Program-made: the position numbers and the translations under genes | Part shown: one piece after another, positions 1 to 9,165 of the stretch | Layout of the letters: every line of letters begins with the position of its first letter | How positions within the stretch are numbered: the first letter of the stretch is position 1 | Notes under the pieces: generated by a model | What the model was told of the DNA's origin: nothing | Seen by the model: only the letters and a program-made list of their open reading frames with translations | Database searches by the model: none | Assembly (NCBI RefSeq): GCF_014529535.1 | Contig: NW_023504022.1 | Span: 5,197,132 to 5,261,131, forward strand | Length of the DNA: 64,000 bases | Reading direction: 5' to 3' | From: Bradysia coprophila | Lineage: Eukaryota; Arthropoda; Insecta; Diptera; Sciaridae

Positions 1-480
1 GGAATGTAATTTTCTGTATACGTGAGAGTGTATTGGTGAGCTATGATATGAATCGGTCGGTAGGGAAAGCAAACGGTCGAGAAGGAAAGTAACGGTTGGG
101 AAGGAATGCACCAACACACTCTCACTATTACAGAAAAACATCTTTCAAAATACCCCAATACACACTCGATGTGTGTTTTCGCTTGGGCTTCGCCCGCGCG
201 TGCACACACATCTTGTGTGTATTGGGGTATGTTGAAATATACTATTTCTGTATACGTGAGAGTGTATTGGTGAGCTATGATATGAATCGGTCGGTAGGGA
301 AAGCAAACGGTCGAGAAGGAAAGTAACGGTTGGAAAGGAATGCACCAACACACTCTCACTATTACAGAAAAACATCTTTCAAAATACCCCAATACACACT
401 CGATGTGTGTTTTCGCTTGGGCTTCGCCCGCGCGTGCACACACATCTTGTGTGTATTGGGGTATGTTGAAATATACTATT
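1..480. repeat. Two tandem 234-bp foldback units
   Basis: Positions 11-244 recur almost base for base at 245-479 (period 234). Each unit holds two hairpins. The first pairs a 28-nt arm (starting tttctgtatacgtgagagtg) with its inverted partner ending in tctcactattacagaaa. The second pairs ataccccaatacacac with gtgtgtattggggtat around a GC-richer loop (cttcgcccgcgcgtgc). The first unit may continue left of the window. This looks like a tandemly amplified MITE or satellite. The small ORFs in it are read through the repeat and are not genes. Confidence 0.85.
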
Positions 481-1338
481 CTCGCAAAAGTTTGCATTAC
501 AAATTCGTAGTACTGCTCTTAGACGAACAATAATTCGTCTAAGGTGCTGCTGATGACCTCAAAACATAAACCGCATTGAGCAAATGAGCTTTTGTGTGAA
601 TGCTTTTTCGTTTTGATTGAATAATTGGTTGAATCTGTAGTTCCTATGTACTAGAGTCTTTTGATTTATGTTAGTTCAGTTCAATTCGGCAAAAGCTGAT
701 GATAACTTACGCAATACTTATGTATCTTCGGTTGCACTTGGGAAAGTGCAAAGGGAGAAATGTTTTTGTTTACATTTCGATTTTCACCTAACTTGTCAAT
801 GCACAGCTGAACAGCTGAATATGTACCGTTTACAAAGATATGATGTGAAACCGCTAATAGGAGGCAGCCATGAATGAGTTACAGTGACAGAATGTATGTA
901 TGTCCGTGATATGTTGGTTTCAGTTATTTATTTTCAACCATTCGTTTGTGCTCATCTCTTGCTCCCTTCTCAACTCGAATAAGAAATTTCTACATTTTCC
1001 TGTATACAGTCAGAGGTAGTGAAATTTCAGCATGAATTCGCTTCAGCTGTTTTTAGCCGACCCACACAAACAATCAAAACTGTTTATACGTGTGTGCACA
1101 GCTTACACCGTACAAACGGTTTTGATCGTACGTGTGGATCAGCTGAAAAACAGCTGAAGAAAAGTCAGGCTGATATATCACTGTTTCTGGCTGTAGCATT
1201 GAATCGCCCAATTTCCATTTATTTACTTCCTCTTTCTCACACTGTAAAGCGAAGTGTAGACCTCCGATCAAAGCGACGAAATGACACAATATGCATTTGA
1301 ATGTTCTGTCAATTTTTCGCTTCAACGTACTAAGCAGA

Positions 1339-2172
1339 AATAGTACATTTCGTACCTAGGACCAAAAGTCTTTTTTAGCGCGTGAGAGGTTTCCAGGCCA
1401 ATGTTTTACAAGACAATCATCAGGCCAATACTCTGCTATGCATCACCGATTTGGGCGAATCCGTCACTTACGTCATCTGCACAAATGGAACGGATACGTC
1501 TCTCTGAGAGAAAAATATTGCGATCAACCACGAATACTCGACGTAATCAAGGGGACTATCGTTTCGACAACAATTCAACTTTGTACCGAAGAGCGAAAAC
1601 TTCCAGAATCGACAAGTTCATAGCCGATAAATCCCTAAACTTCATTGATCGATGTGCAACCAGCGAAGACCAGTCGATACAAGCAATAGCCCGTATCAAC
1701 AATTTCACCGATTCAAAGTACTTGCCAGTGTCGTTTTGGAAAAAGAATAGCGACAGTAACGTTTTGTTTGAAAATGGCTATTTTCTGATGTTTAACAGAG
1801 GCCACCGCGATCCGACCCGCACAGTATACAGCACGAACCAGTGAGATACTTCTAGTTACGATTTCTGTGATTTCCTAACTTTCGTATCCTTTTGGTTTTT
1901 TTTACGTTCGCGTTGATGTCACTTTTGTAATTTCACTTCATTTCTCGTATGTATGTACGCTCGTACTTTGTTTGGTAACTTCTTTCATGTGCTATATTTT
2001 ATAATGGTTCTTCCAACAGAAAATAGTAGAAATCATGTTAAGATTGTATTTGTTCTTTTAAACAAATAAAGAAAATTAAAAAAAGAGGTTTCCAGGCAGA
2101 GCCGAAGGCGAGGTCTGGAATCGAATACGCTAAAAAAGACTTTTAGTACGTGGTACGAATAGTATTTTACAT
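1339..2172. mobile_element. Foldback/MITE split by a LINE insertion
   Basis: The arms at 1342-1380 and 2127-2166 are inverted repeats that share the core aaaagtcttttttagcg. They flank a centre that has been opened by the Jockey-like insertion at 1399-2083. With that insertion removed the element is about 150 bp. It is absent from the equivalent place in copy 2 near 10220. Its class is unknown because no clear target duplication was found for the outer ends. Confidence 0.6.
1399..2083 (+). mobile_element. 5'-truncated Jockey-like non-LTR retrotransposon
   Basis: The ORF at 1401-1844 encodes about 147 residues resembling the extreme C-terminus of Jockey-superfamily reverse transcriptases (FYKTIIRPILCYASPIWA, followed by a basic tail). 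It is followed by a 3' UTR with aaataaa and a short poly(A). The insert is bracketed by a perfect 14-bp target duplication, agaggtttccaggc, at 1385-1398 and 2084-2097. The catalytic RT motifs are missing, so it is a dead 5'-truncated copy that landed inside the foldback element. Clade assignment is by eye. Confidence 0.8.
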
Positions 2173-3239
2173 ATTGGACGGAGAAAAAGTGCGACGAAAT
2201 TTACGTTTCCCAACGCGTGTACCTTAAGCTTTTAGAGTGGCAAGCGCAATAGGATTAATATGGTCAAATCTTATTTCTTGTTCAAAGTATTGGTTCAATA
2301 CAAAATCTGTTACTTCATCCGTTTGAATTTAACCAAATAAGACCCTGCACCAAGCTTACTTCGAAGGTCATGTTTGTCTTTACTGTCGATAACAGTTGAT
2401 TTTTGGAAGGTTAAGCCATTGTAAAGACTTAGCCACTGGTATTAGAGTACTTTTAATCGCGGTTACATTTCTCAAGTTTCCAGTAGTATGTTTGCAGTTG
2501 GTCGTTTCGTTGAGTTTTTCTTCATCTTATCTTATCGATGTCTCGCATGAACGAATTTACCGCAAACTGATGACATCAGTTTAATCACACACACATTGTT
2601 GAAATAGCGAAAAGGAGACTGACGAGTACGAATAACTGATTATTGCAATGAAAACATAGCGCAAAAGTGTTTGGCGCGACTGTTACGTGGCATAAAAATG
2701 TATATTTCATACGACCTTATCATATTCACTTCCTCTCTTGGCCGAAATTTTTGTTGAACTAAATTTAAAGTCTTGGAATAAGACCCCGAACACCCCGAAC
2801 AGCTTACGGTTCACGAAACATGAGATTTTGTTTTTGAATTTCGTTCTTTATTGGCACCAACAGTCAGACATTCCTCATTTTGACACTTATTTGAATTTTC
2901 TTTGATTGGGACAGCTGACATATCCATCATAGGTATCACCCGTGTTAAAGCACTTAGTTGGTGATCCAAAAACAAAAGTTTCAAAACAAAAATAGTTCGT
3001 CCAAGGTAGTGCAACAACAACACGTCATAGATTTTGCAAAAAAAATGCTCGGTCTATTTCGGCATTAACCTTATAATTAACGACATAGTTATCGAGTCTT
3101 TCGCTACTCAAGACTCAAGATCGAAGTATATTCGATGCATTGATGCAAAATCATTTACTTCATTCCATTAGTCTTGTCACACATTTTACAACAAAAGACC
3201 GCCATAGCCGGATCTTATAATAACTCTCGATAGACGTAT

Positions 3240-3530
3240 TACGGTGAAGAATCGTAAAAAAAAATCGTCAAGAAGTGCGAAGAAACGCCAAAGAATGTAA
3301 AATTTGTCTTGATGACGTTTCTTTACACTTCTTGACGATTATTCTTGGCGTTTCTTCACAATTTGGTGATTTTTCGTGGCGTTTTTTTCACATTCTGACG
3401 ATTTTTCTCAAAGATACAAATCAACCAAAAATGATGAGTTGCCAAGAAAAAACGCTAAGAAAAGTCGCCAGAGTGTGAAGAAACGCCAAAATGTGATGAA
3501 TCGTAAAAGATGTCCTGACTTTAGCGATAC
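3240..3530. repeat. Palindromic AT-rich repeat upstream of VPS26 copy 1
   Basis: The motif gtgaagaaacgcc and its reverse complement ggcgtttcttcac, plus aatcgtcaagaagtg and cacttcttgacgatt, alternate several times and give multiple foldbacks. The same block stands in copy 2 at about 11155-11390 with internal indels. It is likely an old MITE in the region upstream of, or in the first intron of, VPS26. No gene is seen between about 2320 and 3655. Confidence 0.5.
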
Positions 3531-3655
3531 TTCACGGCTCTGGTAACTGTCGGTAAAATATTAGAGCCCAAACAGCGCAAATGTTCAACATTTTATTCCA
3601 TGAGTCTGAGTCCAACCACATTTAAAGTCGAAATTCCGTTTCGGTCTATTTTCAG

Positions 3656-5569
3656 AATTATTTCGGATTCGGTCAATCCGCCGATGTCGACATCGTTTTT
3701 GATGGGACGGAAAATCGTAAATTGGCCGAGGTGAAAACAGAAGACAGCAAAAAGGAAAAGTATCTGCTGTACTACGACGGTGAAACGGTGTCCGGCAAAG
3801 TGAATGTAACGCTACGGAAGCCGGGCAGTAAACTCGAACACCATGGTATTAAGATCGAATTGATTGGACAAATTGAACTGTACTACGATCGTGGCAATCA
3901 TCATGAGTTCACATCGTTGGTGAGAGAATTGGCCCGGTGAGTAAATCGTTAATGTGACGTGCGTCCGAACGACGGTTATGTGACCATTACCGATTTCGTT
4001 TAACCAATTGCAGACCCGGCGATTTGATCCAGAACACTAGTTATCCGTTCGAATTTGGAAATGTGGAGAAGCCATTTGAGGTGTATGTGGGCTCAAATGT
4101 GCGGTTGAGGTATTTTTTACGTGTGACGATTGTGCGCCGCATCAGTGATATTGTGAGGGAAATTGATATTGCGGTCCATACACTTTGTAGTTATCCGGAA
4201 ATGAATTGTCCGATCAAAATGGAAGTTGGCATCGAAGACTGTTTACACATAGAATTTGAGTACAATAAATCCAAGTGAGTTGCCGCACGTCGTTGTTCTT
4301 GCGACCCTTTTTTTCAAAACTAAAGTTTTCCTTTTCTTCTATCCCGTCCATAGATACCACTTAAAGGATGTCATAGTCCGAAAGATCTACTTCCTCTTGG
4401 TACGCATTAAGATTGAACACATGGAAATAGCGATTATAAAACGGGAAACAACTGGATCTGGTCCGAACACGTTCACGGAAAATGAAACCATAGCCAAGTA
4501 TGAAATAATGGACGGCGCTCCCGTCAAAGGTCTGTCGATACGCACTATAACCGTTAACCATTCGATAGCTAAAAATGAAATTTCCTTGTTCCACTCGTAG
4601 GTGAAAGCATACCGATCCGAGTGTTTCTGGCCGGTTATGATCTCACACCAACGATGCGTGATATAAACAAAAAGTTTTCGGTGAGATATTTCCTGAATCT
4701 GGTGCTGATGGACACGGAGGATCGTCGTTACTTCAAGCAACAGGTGATTTCGTAGACGGTCTAGCCGAACAACGATGATTGTCAACAATTATCTTTTGAA
4801 TATTTTCGTGTTCGTACAGGAGATAACTTTGTGGCGCAAAGCTGACAAAAGTCGCAAATCGGCCTTAACATCGTCAAACAATCCGCACGTGCCATCACAT
4901 TTAGTTGGTTCGGATGGTGAAATCATGGGTACACAGAATTCGGCCCATCAGCCTAATCAAGATGAAGATGGACCTGCTGGTGACAATGATCCGACGATGG
5001 GACTGTTCACTCAGGAAAGTCCACAACAACCACAAAGTGAGTAAAAGTTCTGGATTTGCACTGACAAGAAAGAATTTAAAGTTCCATCCGTAGTGAGTAG
5101 CTTTGTCTCCAGGTAATCTGCAAGTGCCACAGCTGTATTTTTTGTATGAGGCGCTACAGCTAGGCAGCTATTGTAGATTAGCTGGAGACAAGGTTAGCCG
5201 CAACAGATGAGATTTTAAGCTTTTTTTGTCATTGTGGAAGTTTTTGTGACATTCGAAGTTTGAAATGTTGCCATTAAAAATCGCTCCCTTTCTCGCTTGT
5301 CCTCAGATCCAATTTCCATTTCGGATTCGAATAGTAATAAGCCGTCTCATCCACGACCGGCAGATGGTACCATTGGTGATCAGTCTGCATCGCTATTCGA
5401 TGAAGCCACAAATCCAGCAACAGCACCAAATTCAACGTCCCAATTAACTCAATCAGCAACGGAAGCGGCCGCAGTGTCAGAGTGTAGTAATAGTGAAAAC
5501 AATAGTTCGACAACAGTTGATTCGTCAACTACACCGCTGGCGTCGAATGTCGATTCAACATCCGAATAA
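3656..5569 (+). CDS. Vps26: VPS26, retromer subunit (copy 1), first exon not found
   Basis: This is an arrestin-fold subunit of the retromer, the endosomal coat that recycles cargo to the Golgi and plasma membrane; it normally binds VPS35. The exons I can join are 3656-3936, 4014-4274, 4354-4529, 4601-4743, 4820-5036 and 5307-5569, with GT-AG introns, together 446 codons plus stop. Diagnostic stretches include YFGFGQSADV, YYDGETVSGKV, YDRGNHHEF, KYEIMDGAPVKG, YDLTPTMRD and EDRRYFKQQ. The last two exons encode a Ser/Thr/Asn/Gln-rich tail longer than in vertebrate VPS26. Coding starts in phase 0 directly after an acceptor (ttttcag), so the initiator ATG must lie in an upstream exon; I found no ATG followed by a GT donor in the duplicated flank. 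Intron 6 holds a small foldback (about 5100-5195). Compared with copy 2 it has R for G in DVIV(G)KIYF and E for K in RIKIKHME. The gene family is certain; expression is unknown. Confidence 0.93.
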
Positions 5570-6137
5570 ATTTTGTGAATTGCACCACACATTTCTAATG
5601 TAAACTGCTGGGCAATTCACACTATTAAATTGAAATATTTATAGTCTATGTCATTATTAAGAATTATAAAGAGAAAGAAAGGAAAAATTAATTAAAAAAA
5701 GAAAAAAAAAACATTTGAACTGGTTTCCGGTGGGGGGCAAATATGGTTGGTAAGCAGATCCTGCAGCAAAATCTACAACGCATAAGAGCATGCTGACTGC
5801 TGTTCAACGATAAATTTGAATGTTTTCAAGGCTTCATCGCATACAGAACCAGAAATTTGCGATAAATGTTTCGGATGTTTATTTGAGTACACCTACAAGA
5901 CCTACAACCGAAGATGAGGACTGAAAATTTCCGATGAAGGTGATGCCATTCCGTATGTCCACGCGGCATTAATTAGCCCATTTACACTAGAGGCTTTTAA
6001 AGGAGACTTAAGTGAAAGGGCCCCGTGGTGCTCTACTGAAATTGGTTATATCAGACTCGATAACTAACGTCGTGCTTGCCACCTGGCACAAAAAACAAAA
6101 ACATTTCGGCAAAAAAAAATAATTTATTTTTGTGACA
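5570..6137. other. VPS26 copy 1 3' flank
   Basis: The 3' UTR and intergenic DNA follow here. An AATAAA overlaps the stop codon, and there is an A-rich stretch near 5670-5710. No further gene is visible. Copy 2 lacks about 48 bp that copy 1 has at 5945-5992. Confidence 0.5.
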
Positions 6138-6212
6138 AAAAATGTGCCGGACGAGATTCGAACTCGGAGTCCCACAGTTAGCAGTCAGCAAGGTTGACCA
6201 CTGCGCCATGAA
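6138..6212 (-). repeat. tRNA-like module (minus strand)
   Basis: Read on the minus strand it has a pol III A-box-like tggcgcagtgg, a Ser-GCT-like anticodon loop (ctgctaa) and a B box (gagttcgaatctc). The acceptor stem does not pair, so this is a tRNA pseudogene or SINE head and not a working tRNA. It recurs at about 13949-14016 and, degraded, at about 20308-20366. Confidence 0.5.
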
Positions 6213-6462
6213 GACTTATTCTTTCGCAGACATTATATCCATCTTGATGTTGACGTCAAAACTTTCTCCAGAACAATTACCCCTAACCGGCCAATCGTAA
6301 GCGTAGAATATCTTCGTTTGCATGTGTGTGTGTACTCTGTGCTTCGTTGAAAACAGGTTTTGCATGCAACCTCATGTGTAACGTCCATTTATTCGGTGAA
6401 AGTCACGTGTGTGTTGGTAAATTATTTCAAGTTAACGATTAGACGATGCTTCATCACAACCA

Positions 6463-6735
6463 CCGTGGCGCAGTGGTAATACACGAGATCGATGTTCAGA
6501 CCGCGAGCCAAAACGAAAGCGGGTTCGAATCTCGTGGGGAAAAGGGTTGGTTGAAAAGGGATATTGGGTATCAGAGTTCGGTTGCAAAGTAAGATAGTGA
6601 TATAATCACATTAGGATAGGCGCCATAGTACGAGACCTGCAAGTTATAGTACTATGGACACACAAAACACCAGTGACTACGCAAGCGAACTCTACAAACC
6701 AGTATCACCGAGACCTCCCTTTTTTTATTTTATTT
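6463..6735 (+). repeat. SINE-like element with tRNA-type promoter
   Basis: An A box (gtggcgcagtgg) and a B box (gggttcgaatctc) about 60 nt apart are followed by a roughly 180-nt unrelated body that ends in a long T-rich run. This is the layout of a tRNA-derived SINE. The duplicate stands at 14262-14540. No target duplication was identified. Confidence 0.5.
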
Positions 6736-7412
6736 TTTTTTTATTTTGCACATCTCCTCCATTCTGATCTGAAATTAATAATAAAAAAAACAAATCTGTT
6801 AGACGTGTCGAATTAGCCTGACAATTTTTTTTTCTTAAGAATTAACACCTTTATGGACTTTACGGACAATCATTTTCAGTTTGGAGTCAAACAAAATCTG
6901 AAGCACGATTTATCGTTAAGATCCAAAGTTTTATTTAATTTTAATTACGACCGGAAAACCGTACAGTACATTGATTGAGTTTATTGTAGTGTTTGGTTAA
7001 CATGAAAATGAAATATACTGCGACAGAGTGAAAGCGAAATATCATTCGATATGAAACGTGTAATTATCTCCGTAAGACATTTTAATGTAAGAAAGTTCTG
7101 GATTGAACGTTTTTATGAGATTTCAAAAATTGTCCGTTGAATGAACAACAAATTATCACAGCCGTGAGTGCATTACTAGGCCGTGCCATGTGCCAGAATA
7201 TAAGAACAGTCACGTAACTTACTCGTTGGAATTTTGGATAATTTTATTGCAATTTATTGAGAATGCACGACAGATGATCACAAGAATTTTGCACTCAACA
7301 GTAGTCACTCCTGACAAATTCTAAACTCATTTTCCATCAATTCACAGTTTCTCACAGTAGAAACTAATCGGATTGCTGTGAAGCAAAACGCTTTTCTTGA
7401 ACAAAAACTTAC
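6736..7412. other. Intergenic, holds the LINE empty site
   Basis: No gene is seen. The unoccupied target of the copy 2 retrotransposon is at 7089-7095 (aagaaag within ttaatgtaagaaagttctgg). Confidence 0.6.
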
Positions 7413-7510
7413 TTGAATTTGATCATTGCGATAATGAGCTGAGTCGACTCGCAGACCTTGATGTAACGTTGTCCACGTCCATAGTTCTTTATAGTGTTTG
7501 ACGACCTCCG
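7413..7510 (-). CDS. Candidate internal exon, unidentified protein
   Basis: On the minus strand a 98-nt open segment lies between an acceptor (cgctacag) and a consensus donor (gtaagt). It reads EVVKHYKELWTWTTLHQGLR followed by VDSAHYRNDQIQ. The matching segment in copy 2 (18817-18914) has the same splice sites and only one residue changed (K to Q). Further open minus-strand stretches upstream (7563-7772 and 7800-7900, e.g. IDELLADPLQEAHSIRFSSI) may be additional exons, but I could not join them in a consistent frame. I do not recognise the product. It could be a fragment of a duplicated gene or a chance ORF. Confidence 0.3.
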
Positions 7511-8040
7511 CTGTAGCGAACAAAACAGTGACTGAATTTAGTTTGAATAGTTTCCAACCTCATTACCTCGCACCTACATAAATGTGAACAATTATCGCAG
7601 ACAAATACTTTAACCCGAACGGTGAATCACCGTTGCAGGTGTGCATATTGCTAACATTTTTCAGGTAAAACAGAAATATTCGGCGGTTCGAAGTAGCAAA
7701 ATTGAACATTTCTGTGTGTGTCATTAATGAATTAGAGAAGAACCTTTCTGAAATGGCTAATAGACTATGCAAAATGTAAATGAGTTTTTGATGACCTGTC
7801 TGACTGTACCTACAATTGAAGAAAATCGAATGGAATGTGCTTCTTGCAAAGGGTCTGCTAACAGTTCATCGATGAGAATTTTTGAAGTTTTTATTTTGTG
7901 GAAGTGCAACAGCGAAGCAAAACAATTTTTACCGCGCAGTTCGTGTTGGCTAAATTTCACTAAATTCGACGATAGCCACATTTCATTAGACGTTCATCGA
8001 AACATATGCGCGGATTTTAACGTGAATTACATTCGAGTAA

Positions 8041-9021
8041 TCGTATCAACAAATTGCACTTACAGTCAACACCGAGATCAATGCTCTGCTCTGCCTTGCA
8101 GAATTTTGGATCTTCCATGTCGTAAACCTCAATGACCGTAGACCTCAATGCCCCAGTTGTGCAATGGTTAGGACGCTGGACTCGAAACTCACGGGTCGCG
8201 GGATCGTTTCCCTGATTTTTTTTTATTTATTTTTTTTAGAAAACTGATTTAGTTGATTATTGTAAGTTTTTGGATACTCTGTGATCGCCTGTCTGTCAAT
8301 ATTTCGTTTGAAGATGTCCAGAAAAGTTCTTTTTACGGTCAATGTTCCTATACCTATGGAAACGTTTTGTTCAGTGTTACAAAGACATTACAACATTGTT
8401 AGAATTTTGTGGCATGATTGTTAGGTCACACGACACTCTGATAGAGACAATTCGGTTGATGTATGTAGTTAATATTTCTTCTATTATTACTCTGAGTCTT
8501 TGTTCAGCTATCGTGGACTTGCAACATTTTTTGTGCGTAACGGTCGGCCATTATCTGTTACGCTACATTTCTCAGTAAAAACTGAAAATCGCTATCCAGC
8601 TTTCCAGGCATAATTTTTCAGTAATGGAAGGAAATGACCTGTTATATCAGGCAAACCGATAGTATCTCACATCGGATTGGACTGACTAAAATATCGAGAT
8701 TACTATCCGTTGCTTCTGATCCGAGTCGCATATTTCATATCTGAGCGAACAAAGGAACAAAGCGAACGCCAGAAATTAGCTGAAATGTTATTTTAGAAAA
8801 CAGAATGGTTAAGTCAAGAGCGGAAATTGTATGACCGGTTTCTCAGGCTTGATTACCAAGTAACTGAGTTATTATTCAGAGAAATTTCTTTGTAGATTTT
8901 GCCAACTTCGATACAATTATCGAGAGCAATTATATTTTGGAAGGGAAGAGGGAAATGCGTAGATGTGGAATAAACCCTTTTTCGAAAGTTAGAAACAGAA
9001 ACGCTTCATTTACGCGTCAAC
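8041..9021. other. Segment present only in copy 1
   Basis: Copy 2 joins the two flanks directly at about 19443 (gagtaacaattc), so roughly 980 bp were gained in copy 1 or lost from copy 2. It contains a tRNA-like sequence at about 8145-8215 followed by a T run, and an unrecognised 78-codon ORF at 8342-8578. No terminal repeats were found. Confidence 0.6.
8145..8215 (+). repeat. tRNA-like sequence followed by T run
   Basis: The A-box-like ttgtgcaatggttagg, an anticodon-arm-like ggactcgaaactc (CGA, serine type) and a degenerate B box (gggatcgtttccc) are followed at once by T-rich DNA that could stop pol III. The acceptor arms do not pair, so it is a pseudogene or SINE head. Confidence 0.4.
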
Positions 9022-9089
9022 AATTCATTTTACCTCAAAATGTATTACAACCTTCAAAGCTGTGCGAACTTAGTTTCGGATCAGCCAAC

Positions 9090-9165
9090 AAAGAATTAGC
9101 TCAGTGGGTGTGTGTTAGACTGAAGTGTCGGAGGTGCCGTGTTCGAATCCAGTCTAGGCAAATTT
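9090..9165 (+). repeat. tRNA-like sequence
   Basis: An A box (ttagctcagtggg) and a B box (gtgttcgaatcca) are followed by T-rich DNA. The counterpart is at about 19514-19584. The arms do not form a clean cloverleaf, so it is more likely a tRNA-derived repeat than a gene. Confidence 0.45.

Noticed and set aside
6138..6212. Functional tRNA-Ser(GCT)
   Set aside because: The A box, B box and anticodon-like loop are present but acceptor and anticodon stems do not pair.
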